DNA of 64,000 nucleotides from Dryas octopetala (Eukaryota; Streptophyta; Magnoliopsida; Rosales; Rosaceae). A program made the translations under genes and the position numbers. Shown piece by piece: positions 35,976-47,998 of the stretch; the first letter of the stretch is position 1, and every line of letters starts with the position of its first letter. Where the stretch lies: contig OY992832.1 in the NCBI GenBank assembly GCA_963921425.1, positions 26,129,489 through 26,193,488 on the forward strand. The letters run 5' to 3'. The notes below the pieces were generated by a model. The model made no database searches and was not told the origin of the DNA. It worked only from the letters and a program-made list of their open reading frames with translations.

Positions 35976-36680
35976 GCGCTAGAAATTTGCTAAAAAAAAT
36001 ATATATGGATGCATCCACCCTAAAGAAAAACTATATATATATACACAATTGTTCACACTACCATGAAATAACTATTGTTAGATTAGCGAAAAAATTTGAA
36101 TGAAGGAAAGAGTTATGGGCCTTATGGCTATCTGTCCATGCTTTTGAAAGGCTTGAAAATGTTTCAATAGTTAAAAGCGTTTTTATTTGCGTTTCACAAA
36201 AAAATTATAAAATGTTTTTTAGGTTCTAAAAGAGCTTTGGAAACACTTCTAAATACATTAATAAGGCATTACTTCATAGAAAGCGCTTGTGCTCGGTAGT
36301 GCTTTTATTGGAAGCAATTCTGCTTAAAAGCACATATAAACTTTCATAAACATTGTAAGTGTTTCATGAAAAAAAAGACTTCATGACAAATGCTTCTCAA
36401 AAAACCACTTAAAAACACTTTTAAACTCATAAATATCTTTATTTATTAATTCTACTAAAAGCACTTTTACTAATCTAAAAGCATTTTGTTTTAAAAGCAA
36501 TGTCAAACAGCCCTTAAAAAAATCTATGTGCTTTTAACAAAAGTGCTTCCAAGTTACTGATCCAAAACGCTTCCTACAAAAACAATCCTTACGTTGTGAG
36601 ATGAAAATTTTGCAGGGGAGAGGAAGAGAACACACGTACATATTGATTTGGAGAGAAATTGAGAGACCAATAGAAAAAAA

Positions 36681-37492
36681 TAGGGGTGGGCATTTATTAC
36701 CGAAATACCGAAACCGAACCCGTACCATACCGTACCGTGTCAATGTTATACCGAAAAGTAATACCGATTATATACCGTACCGATACCGTACCGTACCGAG
36801 TCTAAATCAGTATGGTATAGGTATGAAACTTTCAATACTGTGAAATACCGTACCGTACCGATATATTTTTAATTTAATTATTTAATAGTTTTTTAATTAA
36901 GTGTTGCCATATTAGTGGCTATTTGGGCAAGTCTATAGACTATAATAGAAAGCATATGCTTTCTATACTTGGGTCTGAGTTGCTGTTGTGTTTTACTGTT
37001 TTACTCTTCCTTTTGTCATTGTTGTAGTTTCTTTGGCATTGATATATATATATATATATAGAATGGTGTGTGATTTATGATAAGTTGCTTTCTTTTCTAA
37101 TTCTGTGTTTACACTGGTTGATGATGAATTAGGTTAGAATTATATATGTGCTTAATTAGTCGTTTGATGGTCAATTAAAGATCAATACCATCGGTCATAG
37201 TTCACAACAGAAATAAAAGGAACGTACAAGTTGGGTTTTGTTTTATCTTTTGGTTGGGAAAAAGTATTTCTTTTTGGTTGTTAAATATTATGTTTTGACA
37301 AAAAAAAAGAAGTTTAAAATGTTGGTATATACCGAAACCATACCGAACCATACCGAATTCATAAAACACTGGTATGGTATGGTACAAGTTTTAAAAATGT
37401 CCATACCGTACCCATACCGTACCGAATAAAAATTTCGGTATGGTATCGGTATGAGACTCATACCGTACCATACCGTACCGTGCCCACCCCTA
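36681..37492. mobile_element. Non-autonomous hAT element (812 bp MITE)
   Basis: Terminal inverted repeats TAGGGGTGGGCA and TGCCCACCCCTA are flanked by an exact 8 bp duplication GAAAAAAA (36673-36680 and 37493-37500). Both subterminal regions are dense in ACCGTACC/GGTATGG words (36700-36870 and 37325-37480), typical of hAT transposase-binding repeats. No transposase remains. Confidence 0.92.
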
Positions 37493-37548
37493 GAAAAAAA
37501 AGAAATGATAGCTACATTTTCCTTTCTATTTTCTTTCTTCTCTATAAA

Positions 37549-37743
37549 CTCATGATCAAAATCGTTTGTTTTTAAAATTATTCGGAAAAAAATTAACTAA
37601 ATTAAACATCAGTTAATAATCTAATTGTTATCAAATAAATTAAATTGACAATTTTAGCAACTCTTAGATTCAAGATTTAGTTAATTTTTTTGCAAAAATA
37701 ACCTTTAAAGGATGATTTAAAAATAAACAATTTCGATCATGAG
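37549..37743. mobile_element. Foldback MITE 3
   Basis: The arms CTCATGATCAAAATCG and the reverse complement of ATTTCGATCATGAG pair, and continue for about 60 bp through TTGTTTTTAAA. The centre carries TTAACTAA and TTAGTTAA words. It is related in arm sequence to MITEs 1 and 2 (GATCGAAA, AAAAATTA). It is the shortest of the three. Confidence 0.6.
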
Positions 37744-40096
37744 ACTACACTATATAATAAATAAGAATGAGCAAGATAAAGAAGAAAATAAAATGAAAAA
37801 GTAGAAAAGAAAATAATATCAGTAACTTGTGATTATATATATTTATAATACATATTTATATTACTTAAGAAACGAATAATATCAGATGAAAAATGTATGT
37901 GTTCCCTAAACCTGTGATTATATATATATATATATATATAATTCATTACCTTAACTAGCAGTTTTGTAACTGGGAATAAACCTAAGCAATTACTTCAATT
38001 CTGTTGATCAGTTGTGGCTTTATAAAGTTGCTTGGTGAAAAGCACACAAATTTCACAAAATATTACAAAAACATTAATGATAAGAACCATCATGGCATCG
38101 AGGTTTCATCCCTACATCCACGTAAGAGTTTAACTCTCGCATATCCCCTCCAAAAAAAAAAAAAAAAAAAAGACCATCGTCATCATAGAGAATGCACAAT
38201 AGACATCTTAGAGAATTTAGCCAAGACTTATTTCTTTTTTTCTTTTTCTTTTTTTACCAAGGGAATTTAGCTATGAAATGAACTTCAGAAATGAGTCAGC
38301 ATGAAATAATGAACAGCATGAGTAGGAATGGGTAGCTAAATAATGAACAAAGTGAGACAAGAAATAAAATGAAACAAAAACAACAAGCGGACGCGAGATA
38401 TACAACTTCAAATAGAAATCCTGTTTGAATCCACCTCTATTTAAACTGCTACAGGTTACACCCAATAGGATTTAACAAAAGGAAGAGGTGAATGGAGAAG
38501 TCATGTCATCACACATCCTCCCAAACAAACAGAGCCAGGTATGTGCATAATAAAGGTCAAAATATTTAATACCTACTGTAGGTGATGAATTCAATTCAGA
38601 AACCCACTTAGCTCTTGAAAGATAATCCCCATGTTCCAGTGGCTTCAATTGTAATGCCATGATTAACCTCAAAGGGAAATGTGCCATTTCTTATAATAAT
38701 GTCCTCTCGTAGAAATAACATGTCAAATATGTTGGCTGTATCATCAAACAGCCATACTTCTCACCTGCACTCAAACATGGACTATATTAATAATAGTTTT
38801 CTAATAGAGAGTTTTTCATTAAGAAAAGTGAAAATTTACATAACAGAGGACAAGATGTCCACAGCTCCAAAAGTAGTTTTTAATTATTGAAAAGTGATTG
38901 AAGAGTTGTACTTCAATATAAGAATTCTCTAGGGGCTATTGGTGCATGAATCACTAAAATAACCCACATTAATGCACTTAAGAAATTCCAAAAGATATAA
39001 ATTATGACAGCAAATACATAGATCATGTGACATTAAGAGACTAAAACATGAATATAAGACTCCAAAATAATGGACCTAAAATGCATGGGCAAATTTCATT
39101 TATAAGTACAAAGACTCTTAATAATGTGGTGATTGGTATTTTGGATGGGCATATTTATTATACTTTCAACTTGGCTCCTGCATCACTCCGCCTATGATTT
39201 GAACAGTAAAATGAGAGTGTTTTAGTTCTGGTGGGAGTTTTCGTCCAATATTTATGACTGATAAAACAATTATTTCGTACACATGTATATCAACAATTTC
39301 CTGGTAAGACTGGTTGGACATTCTACCTGGAATCCAGTAGGCACTAAGGCTGAAAATCCAATACCAAAAATCAGAATTCAGAACAGTAATTTCAAAAACC
39401 TAGTCACCAGTTGAAGCAATTAGTGTTTGAGCAGCTAAAGCCTCTATTCCACAGGTCATGAAAATAAGCAGCAGCCTTGTGGCCTTTACCAAGCTGGCCA
39501 TCAACTTGACCATACAAGAACACAAAAGATAAGAGTAATCACAGAGAGAAATAGTATTAAAGCAGTAGGTTCATCAGCAAGTGATAGAATGAATAAAATG
39601 ATTGGATGGAAGGGATGTAACGTAGATATCAAATTACAAAACGTAAAAACTTACTTTTCATTAATTTGAAAAAGATTTGTAAATTTTATTTTTTTTTTTT
39701 AGAAAAGAGTGTAACAAAGTTAAATATCACAAGATCTTCGGCATTACAGGATAGAAATGTAATGTGGACACGGGTAATAATTCAAAATCATGAAAGTTAA
39801 AATAATTTAGTATTACCAAAAACAATTTAGCTCTATAACACCAAATTAGTAGTAAGTCCGTGCACTTTAAACTCAGATGTAGGTGAGTCTTTGCACACTA
39901 ATTTTACCTAATGGTTAACTCAGGCAGATTTTCGTACACAATAGTTAACAGAAGAGTACTTACACTTATGTATATCATAGCAGTAGGTATAAATTCAAGA
40001 AAAAATTATTTGTTACCTTTATCACCACATATGTGAATGCAGATACATACATGTAACATACATGGTCCTGATTCATCCTGGTCTTTCTTTAAGCCC
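37744..40096. other. AT-rich stretch with no recognised gene
   Basis: This lies downstream of the INTS3-like exon on its strand, so any missing INTS3 3' exons should be here. No segment was recognised as such. Short minus-strand open pieces at about 39410-39530 and 38580-38690 could be exons but have no motif I can name. Poly-A and TA runs occur at 37918-37940 and 38150-38172. Confidence 0.4.
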
Positions 40097-41470
40097 TTAT
40101 ATTTCCACTTTCGTACCTAACGAAAACCTACCAAGCCTCTCTTTCAAGATAGGAGAAAGTGCATCACAAGTGGTCAAGACATCAAGTGAGAGAATCACTC
40201 CTTTCTTAACAAGTACACTAAAAGATGACGACACACTTTTAACTAAGATATCATGATGTTCCACATCATAGTTGTCCACAAGAAGGAACAGAAATTCAAG
40301 AAGAGTGTGAGTCACATCAATGTATCTGGGTATAGAGTATACCATCAATAGCATTGCAGGCTCAATATTCATAATATTATCTACTCCTTCCTCAAAGAAG
40401 AGCCAATCATAAAGTAGAGCCAGTTTCACATTGGCTTCAACATATTTCTTCGTGCAAGATTTCAATAGCCAACCTATAACAGCCCATCTTGGAATGACAT
40501 CTGACTGAATGATTTCATTTGGTGGGTGGTGTGCACAACATATAAAACGAACAATGTCAATTATCAAAGACTCTTTGTTTGGTTCGCATAGAAACTTCTT
40601 GGAAAACCATGCCTGGTGACGCTTCTGGCTCCCCAACTTCACATGAGTGAGTAAAAATCGCAATTGGGCATCCATTTCTGGAGTAATCCGAAGTAACATA
40701 TACTGACTTGAAGTCCTTGTTTTATAGAGCTGTGAAAACTCACTCCGGTTCAATACCAAATCCTTCCATATAGCTCTAAACTTGGGCAAATGAACCAAAT
40801 CTTGTAGAAGCCGAACAAGATCCCTCCCAATCTTCACACACAAAGAAAACTGCTCCTTTAAAACTTTAATACAAAAATCAATCTCCAATTGCTTTAATGC
40901 CTCCAATTTTGGATTACTTAACAACCTATAGTGATCCGCTAACAACCGAAGATATGTATACAACCCACTCATCAAAATCATCGGCTCTACTTCTAACAGA
41001 GAATCCCATTTGGTCAAAAAAATTGTCACCATCTCAAAGCACAACCACAAATTTCCATCACTAAGATCTCCGCCAACAATTTGCCTCAACAAACAAATCA
41101 ATAAACCATCAACACCTACTGCTAGAACATCAATCATCTCCTTAGTGACCCAAATCAATTGGCATTTCACCGGTTCAACAAGTTTTACATACAATTCATT
41201 CACGACCTTGACAAGGAAACTAACAAACAAGCCATACCCATCAGTGACAATGGCATGTAAGTGTTTAATATGTGTTTTGGTAACATGGGTTTCGCATAAA
41301 ACCCCATAAAGTATTGCTTTGTTGAGCAGCAAGTATTCTTGTGGGTTTGGGATTGTTAATGCAAATGGCGGTCTGAGTTTTGGTTCAAGAAGCTCAAAGG
41401 CTTGCCTCAGAGAGAGCTCTGTTGGGTTTTCAGCTTCATGGGTAGCAATTTGAATCAGTTTCAAAGCCAT
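40097..41470 (-). CDS. INTS3: Integrator complex subunit 3 (INTS3) homologue, N-terminal half
   Basis: INTS3 is a scaffold subunit of the nuclear Integrator complex, which processes snRNA 3' ends, and it also partners single-stranded DNA-binding proteins. The 457-codon frame is open and intronless from MALKLIQIATHEAENP. It contains the family's most recognisable stretch: SDVIPRWAVIGWLL (about residues 325-340), NVKLALLYDWLFF and NIMNIEPAMLL, followed by a helical region ending LSPILKERLGRF. Animal INTS3 is about 1,040 residues, so this covers roughly the N-terminal half. The last residues (SLGTKVEI, then stop) are probably intron read-through: GTAGGTTTTCG and similar donor-like words lie at about 40125-40133 on this strand. 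No C-terminal exons were recognised downstream, so the gene is either split by a long intron or truncated. Base use is gene-like, unlike the repeats around it. Confidence 0.85.
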   Translation of the reverse strand: MALKLIQIATHEAENPTELSLRQAFELLEPKLRPPFALTIPNPQEYLLLNKAILYGVLCETHVTKTHIKHLHAIVTDGYGLFVSFLVKVVNELYVKLVEPVKCQLIWVTKEMIDVLAVGVDGLLICLLRQIVGGDLSDGNLWLCFEMVTIFLTKWDSLLEVEPMILMSGLYTYLRLLADHYRLLSNPKLEALKQLEIDFCIKVLKEQFSLCVKIGRDLVRLLQDLVHLPKFRAIWKDLVLNRSEFSQLYKTRTSSQYMLLRITPEMDAQLRFLLTHVKLGSQKRHQAWFSKKFLCEPNKESLIIDIVRFICCAHHPPNEIIQSDVIPRWAVIGWLLKSCTKKYVEANVKLALLYDWLFFEEGVDNIMNIEPAMLLMVYSIPRYIDVTHTLLEFLFLLVDNYDVEHHDILVKSVSSSFSVLVKKGVILSLDVLTTCDALSPILKERLGRFSLGTKVEI

Positions 41471-41614
41471 GTAAGGTTCATAGGGTACAGCAACAAGCGA
41501 TTTGAATCAGTTTTCTGTGTATTTCAAGATTTGGGCCTGAATTTGGAGAAAGTCCAGTCTAGCCTTTATGCCATGTAACTTTGTTGATTTGGTACAAATA
41601 ACAAATAACAACAC

Positions 41615-42133
41615 CTGCACAAATAAACCACATCAAATTTGTTTTAGTTTAAAATTTTAATAAGAAAAATCTGAAGCTAACAACCCCCCCCCCCCCCCCC
41701 CCCCCGGCCTCTCTCTCTTTCAAATCTTTCACCTCCTTAAAAATTAATCAGGAAACTTTTGTTCCTATTATTTGCCAAAAGAAACCTAATAGAAACCCAC
41801 GGCTCCTCTCAAGATGGAAAAAAAAAAAAGAGCCCAAATTAGCTAATAACCAACTCAATCATCACAATGCCCAATTGATGAACTGTAAACCTAAATCCAG
41901 AAAATGGATATGTAAAATAAAAATTCTACGAAATAAATTGAATATTTTAGACTCAAAAATCAAGCCAGCAACAACAGTAACCTTCATTAGCAAGATTTAG
42001 AAAAAAAAAAAACAAAACAAAACAAAAAACAAAAAAAAACAAAGAGAGAGAACGTCTAATATCTAAAGAAAAAAAAAATCCTGACCTAGAGCCTAGAGGC
42101 CATGTAATCGTGGCAGAAAACTAAAATTCACAC
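41615..42133 (-). other. Probable 5'UTR intron of the INTS3 gene, with a C22 run
   Basis: On the minus strand the donor CTCCCAG/GTGTGA is at 42134/42133 and the acceptor TTTATTTGTGCAG/GTG at 41615/41614. The intron is TA-rich and contains a 22-base poly-C run (41684-41705 on the plus strand) and poly-A-rich stretches at 42000-42080. A leader intron in front of a single large coding exon is common in plant genes. Confidence 0.55.
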
Positions 42134-42380
42134 CTGGGAGAAGCTCGATTTGGCTGCACGGAATAAAGCAGGGCCTTGATTTTTGTCATGTTTGAAGAAT
42201 AATAAGGTTATATACAGGAGAGAAGAGAGGGAAGACAAGGGAAGCTCAATAGTGAGGACAGAGGAGAATCCTTTCAGGATTTGAATTCTCTCAAACAGGA
42301 CCCATGCTAGGAGGTGGTGGTGTTGAGAGTGAAAGAGAGACGAAACACAGAGAGACTGCACAGAGAGGGAGTAAAAGATT
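42134..42380 (-). other. Probable 5'UTR exon of the INTS3 gene
   Basis: The minus strand is pyrimidine-rich (repeated CTCTCT and TTCCTCC words), as plant leaders often are. It ends at a good donor at 42133. It contains an upstream ATG frame of 77 codons with no family signature. The transcript start is not determined. Confidence 0.4.
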
Positions 42381-42994
42381 TGCGAAGAGTTGTAACTGAA
42401 AAATAGATTTGGTATAAGATACAGAGGTGGGAGGGGAGGGAAAAAGTTATATATATTTTTAGATTAAAATTTTAAAGAATAAAATTATATTTGGCCCCCT
42501 AATAGTTTAGCTCAAATTTCAACTCTGCTCTCGGTCCTTTAAAATATCAATCTAACATTTCAAGATGAAGTCAATTTTAACCCTCCATCCGGTCAAAATT
42601 AAATGCTGACATGTATGCATTGGCCTATTTTTGGGCTGAGGTGAAGGGCAAATTTGAACTATGTGGACTAAATAATCTTTTTGGGTCTGAGAACTAAATT
42701 ATCCAACCTAGAAAAAAGAACTAAAAAAAATCTGGTCTGTTAAAGTAATATAACTGAAAATTCAATAAAAAAAAAGATTAAAAAATCAGAAAAGGAAAAG
42801 GAAAATCAAAGGAGCAGCTCCTTATGTTCTCCATCTTCCTAATATCCTGAGTTCATCTGACAATAAATCCAGCACAGTATTCCCCTATGCCTTCCAACTA
42901 TGGTGAAAACTATATCCAATGTGCTGAATAAAGAAACCGGTAAAGATAAACACTAACACAGTAAACAGTATAATTCGGATATCAAACTTCCAAC
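42381..42994. other. Intergenic, no gene seen
   Basis: AT-rich sequence upstream of the INTS3 leader and left of a hAT element. It may include the INTS3 promoter, but no specific element could be placed. Confidence 0.4.
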
Positions 42995-45379
42995 CAAGGT
43001 TTAAATTTCGAAGTTTTCGGAGAAATTTCGCCGAAAATTTCGTTTTTTAGGGGTCTCGAAATTTTAACACGGATTCGACTAAATTTCGGCGAAATTTCGA
43101 ATATTTCGCCGAAATTCGAAATTTCGAATGCCCCAACAGCAAGTTTTTTTTAATTTGAGCAAAATTTCGACGAAATTTCGCTCAAATACCCAGCCTACCA
43201 CTGTAACAGTAACCCGAGCTCAAAATCTCAAATACCCAGTCTAACCCTCGCTCAAATACCCAGCCTAACCCTAAATCCCTCACTGCCTGTCTGCCTCACA
43301 TTCTCACAAAGTCACAAATCACAAATTCACTCACCTGCACAGTCGGCGCACACCTGCGATCTCAAACCCGATCTGCCGCATCCTCCGTCTTCTCGGCTCT
43401 CTCCTCCGTCGTCTCTCTCTCGCCTCTCTCCTCCGTCGTCTCGGCTTGCAGCGCTGCTCTCGGACGTCTCTCTCCTCCGTCGTCTCTCTCTCGCCTCTCT
43501 CCTCCGTCGTCTCGGCTTGCAGCGCCGTCCTCGAAGCCCCCGGCGTTTGTCGAAGCTTAGCCCCCCTGAAATTTCTGAAATCAGTTTGTGGGCAGTGGGC
43601 TTGTGGCTAAGTCTCAAGTCTTTGACAGGCTGACAGCTTTGTGCGAAGTTTCAAGAGTGAGTATTTGTCTATTTGAGTAATAGACATTAGACAGTCAAAA
43701 TGTAAATTGATCTATATGATTAATTGATTATATGATTTATATAAATTATATCTGAGTATATGATATATCTAAATTGATCCGAGTATATCTAAGTATATCA
43801 TTTACTGATTTACCCACTTTTAAATATTATCTAACATCAATTGATCAATATCATATTTTAGGTTTATATCATTATATGTAAATTATATTGATCTTGGGTT
43901 GATTTATATAAGATAAATTATATTGATCTTGGGTTGATTTATATAGATTTGGAATTAATTGTATAATTTTGGGTTGATTTTGATTTGTATAATTATATGA
44001 GTTTGGGTTAATTTTGAATCTTTAATCGTATAATTTTGGAATTGATTGTATAATTTTAGGTTAATTTTGATTTGTATGATTTGTGTAATTTGTATGATAT
44101 ATAAATATTGATATGGAAGTTGAAAGTGGTGATATGATATGATATGATATGATATGGAATTGGAATTGGTATGATTTGTTAATAATTAATATGGAATTTG
44201 TATGATTTGTTAATAACATCTATGTATCATGTATGGGATTTGCCGAATTGGTAATTTAAAATTAGTGAAATTAATATGGAGTTAATAATAAATTAATAAT
44301 TAATATGAAATTAGTAATATGGAAATGAAATTAATATGGAGCCCTACTACAAGTTTGAATGAACTTATGCAACCAAGGTCGACACATCGTACTGAGCCAG
44401 TTCCCACTAATCCTTCTCGATCAGGCAACTCTAGCACAAGATCGGGCACTCCTACCAACAGTGGAGGTAGAGGTAGTGGTGGTGGTAGAGGTAGTGGTGG
44501 TGGTGGTGGTGGAAATGAAGATGTCACTGGACATTCTCAAGAGTATATGAGCCCATTTTCTGTCGAAGCACACTACACACATGCAACACAAGATGAGGAT
44601 CATGGGAGTAGGCGTGCCGGACCAGGAATTGGTGCCATAGGAAAAGACTATAGTCGCAGACAAAGAGGTCATGAGAGTTTGGCACAAGAAGAAGATGATT
44701 CATTATCCACCACTTTTGGCTCTATGGGGGTAGGAAGTGACAATTACAATTATGGGCAAAACCCTCCAATATTCTACCCACCACATCTGCCTTACTTGGT
44801 TGAGTCTGATAGTAACTCATTGGCACAACAAGAGACAAGCTCTTCAAATGAGTATGCTTATGGGCAAATTCAACCACAACAGGTTCCTGATCCATATGGT
44901 TGGCATGTTGGCAATTACATGCAAAATTATGCTGGAGAAGTATCTTGGGATGATTATTCTTCACATTACACCTACTCTGGACATGATGATACTGAAGACA
45001 GCGGAAATTTTGAACCTCCTAGAAACTCTATGTGGTATTGATTACTTTTGTAATTCATGTGGCAATATTATAGTAAAAATAAAATTGAGGTGTTATTGAA
45101 GTAATTATTAATTAGTGAAGCATTTTTTTAACAGTATTTGTCTCCAGCGCGCATTATATTCATCACATATCACATGAAACCTACCATATAATTTGGTTTT
45201 TTTCAATGTTTTTTATCAATGTAGTAGATAATATGTTAAATAAACATATTGTGAAGTTTCATTCAAAATTTTCGTATTTTGATAATAATTTCCATCGTTT
45301 CCGTCGAATTTTTGTCGAAATTTAAAAATCTTCGAAATTTCCGTCGAAATTTCTTCGAAACCCGAAATTTTATTCCTTG
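42995..45379 (+). mobile_element. hAT transposon, 2385 bp, internally deleted
   Basis: An exact 8 bp duplication CTTCCAAC flanks it (42987-42994 and 45380-45387). The termini CAAGGTTTAAATTTCG and CGAAATTTTATTCCTTG are imperfect inverted repeats. Both subterminal regions are packed with GAAATTTCG words (43010-43170 and 45290-45370), as expected for transposase-binding sites. A probable leader region with CTCTCTC and CTCCGTCGTC repeats lies at 43330-43560, then AT-rich sequence, then a transposase-tail frame. The catalytic region is missing, so the element depends on another source of transposase. Confidence 0.88.
44319..45041 (+). pseudogene. Putative C-terminal tail of a hAT transposase
   Basis: A 240-codon frame within the hAT element. 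The first ~35 codons are doubtful because they overlap AT-rich intron-like sequence. After that come a Gly-rich linker (GGRGSGGGRGSGGGGGG), a YMSPFSVEAHYTHATQDEDHG stretch split by charged residues, GIGAIGKDY, then Ser, Tyr, Gln and Pro-rich sequence ending FEPPRNSMWY. I recognise this as the low-complexity tail that follows the dimerisation domain in plant hAT transposase-like proteins; that is from memory and not from a search. The BED zinc finger, the RNase-H-like catalytic core and the dimerisation domain are absent. It could in principle be expressed from the element's own leader as a small, nuclease-free protein. Confidence 0.6.
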
Positions 45380-46710
45380 CTTCCAACTAGAACCTTAAAA
45401 TAAGAAAAGGTATTCATATCAAACAAATACAAAGACAACAAATCCAACAATCGTGAACCAAAGAGAAAGAGAAAGAAACCCATAAAGTTTTGAGCTGAAT
45501 ACCCCCAAAGCAGTCATTTGAGGATGTTTCATAAACTTCCAATTACTAAAAGCAAATGAGAAGAAACTTCTGTCATTATTGTAATTAATCTAAAATTATA
45601 ACACTTACAGCATGATAAGCACTTGGGTCTTGCTATCTTGGTAAAATCTCCTTCAATATCTTAGTGTAGGGATATGATTTAGGCACTGTAAAATCTACTG
45701 CTAGTATTTAGTTTTGGTTTCAATTTCAGGCAGCAGACCAAACATTCTTCTCCGCTCACACATAAATTTACTAACAACTAAACACTTTTGTCACCATATT
45801 ACTTGAAATTTAAATACCCACTGAGATGCATATGAACATTGTTATATCATGTTTTAATTGCTTCTACATCTTTCATTCTTTTTTTTCTCTGACTTGTAAT
45901 TCTAACTTTTAAATACAGCCAATATCAAGTAATATTAATTTCATTTTTCCAGTAATTATGGAAGTTTATAATCCTGTGAAAATATTTAATACCTAGTCAA
46001 AAATTTATATGGAACAAAAACAAAATGCAATGCAACAAAAACCCAGAATTACAAGGGAAAATTCTTCAGACAAAAAGAAAAGGATCTTTCAAGTAAATCT
46101 CTCCAAGAATCTCTACAGAAAAAGAAAACTAAGAACACCATTGTTTGGGTTCAAATCTAGCATTTTGATTGGAGCAGCAGTTGGAGAACAAATACAAGGA
46201 TTGGTGTGAAATTATTGAAAGGAATCGGACTACCTTTTCCTTCTTTGGAGATGCCATCATTGTGTTTGGCTGCAAATCAGCTAGAGAGGGATGGGTGCGA
46301 CGCCGTCGATCGGTGTAAAGAGTATGGGCTGCTGGGTGTGCGAGGTGCTCGGAGCCCAGTGGAGAGGCAGGTCGTCGCGCGACTTAGAGGCACTGGTTTG
46401 TCTTCGATCGTCCAAGTTGATTGGGTCGCTGCGAGTGTGGATGCGAGAATGGGTTGGAATCCGAGCGATTAGATGATTTGATGATTGCTAGGTAGCAGCC
46501 ATGGCTGAAATTGCAGAACGAGAGAAGAAGCTCGGGTAGCCCTGCAGCAGTTTTGTTTTGGTTGTTTGATATAGCCAAGTTTTTGGTTTGTCTCTTTCCA
46601 AAAGGAAATAAATTGATCTGGAGAGGTGGTGCGGCCTGAAGAAACTTCGGTAGTAAAATTTCGGATTTCGCATAAATTTTTCCGATGAAAATTTTGACAA
46701 AAATTAGACA
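45380..46710. other. Single-copy-looking region, no gene firmly recognised
   Basis: The section 46200-46480 is richer in G+C than its surroundings. On the minus strand ATGGCATCTCCAAAGAAGGA at 46262-46243 opens a short peptide (MASPKKEK) followed directly by a donor-like GTAGTC, which could be a first exon of a gene running left. No further exons were identified. Plus-strand frames in the same place have no signature. Confidence 0.3.
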
Positions 46711-47160
46711 TTATCACACCCGAATTTCGGATATACAATAAATGTACGTATTTTAAATATTTCAAGAAATTAATGTCACTAATCAAGCATTAATTTCCTA
46801 AAATACTTAAGATAGATAAAGTATTTTTAATTAATAAGACTGACTTGAATCAGAGATAATAAATAGCGAAAAATATGTAAAGTAAAAATAAAACTTTTCT
46901 ATAAGACCAACTCTTAAGTTTACGGTAGTTTGTTACAACCTTGAGTAATTTCATAAATTCAAAATATACAGCAAATATAGAATAAAGGTTTCAAAATTAC
47001 TCAAACATAAAATCAAAGTAATCAACTGAAAATCATCTCAAATCAATAGAAGAGAAATTAACAAAACATACTCGATACGAAATATCGAATAAATAACAAC
47101 ACCAATTGAATCCAAGAAGTTGACAAGTCTCAAGATGCTACTCTGCTCGACCCTCATCCA
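46711..47160. mobile_element. Probable LTR fragment next to solo LTR D
   Basis: The sequence begins TATCACACCCGAATTTCGG, which resembles the end of a gypsy-type LTR read in either direction. It continues with AT-rich sequence (46760-47120) unlike the start of A, B or C. It could be the variant 5' part of D or a separate LTR broken at the junction near 47160. Confidence 0.35.
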
Positions 47161-47885
47161 AGTTCATCTCTCCCCGACTCCCAGTTCTCTCTCTTCTCCC
47201 TCATCCCTCTCCAATCACACTCTTTCCCTTTCTCTTTGATTCTCGGCCGTCCGGCGGCTGATTGCGACGAGATCGGCGGCAATGGAGTCATCTCCTCCTC
47301 CTCTCTCTTCCATGTGAGCTGATCACCTATAAAATGATGACGACATCACGTGTGCTCGAGCAAGTCCGATTAGCCTTCGCCGGCGTTGACTCCATTTCCG
47401 GCGGAGTTGCAGCGTTGCATCACCATCATCTTCTTCCTCTCGTCGAGCAGAGCACGGTGGTGTGCTCCGATCACCCACCCAATCCCTAACGGCAGTGGAT
47501 CAAAGCCATAATGGCCGTGACTTCTCCGGCCAATTTCTGACATTTCCGATGGTTGTTTCCTTCGAGTCAGGTATTAATCTGGTTCTCTCATCATGCTCCT
47601 TGTTTTTATGTGTTTGGTTTGGCTTATTTTGTGACGAATTGAGAGACCCATTATCTGCCAGGTCCGTCCACGGCAATCTCCACCCTGTGTGGTGGTGCTG
47701 GTGACTCAAGCTATATTGTTTTTGCCTCTGCTCAGCTACTTGGACCCTTTGAGGTCAAATTCTAAACTTGAAAGTATAAGTTTGTGAAATCTGTGATTAG
47801 GCAACCACCGCACGTGGTGACCGACTCTTTTTCAGACCAATTTGTTTGTTGAGAAACCTGTAATTTATTAAGTGTTGGTTGTTTG

Positions 47886-47998
47886 GTCTTAACAGGTACT
47901 CGGCTTGGGAATTCTATCCCCGATGCCATTTCGGTTGTTGGATTAGAAATCCGAGCAAAGGCGCCGTGAAGGGCATTTTGTTCTTTTCACTTGGTTGC
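47886..47998 (+). other. Conserved LTR block (D copy)
   Basis: Diverged version of the block in B and C, with the same order TTAACAGGTAC, CCGATGCC, ATCCGAGCAA and CCGTGAAGGGCATTTTG. D lacks the conserved start and the minisatellite, so retention of this block is notable. Confidence 0.65.

Noticed and set aside
36110..36600. AAAGCACTTTT-rich region as a separate MITE
   Set aside because: Short inverted words are frequent, but no paired termini or target duplication could be fixed.
41684..41705. C22 run as a functional G-quadruplex or i-motif site
   Set aside because: It lies in a probable intron, and its exact length may be a sequencing error. There is no sign of function.
43327..43617. 96-codon minus-strand frame rich in Arg and Glu
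   Set aside because: It is the antisense of the CTCCGTCGTC repeats in the hAT leader region.
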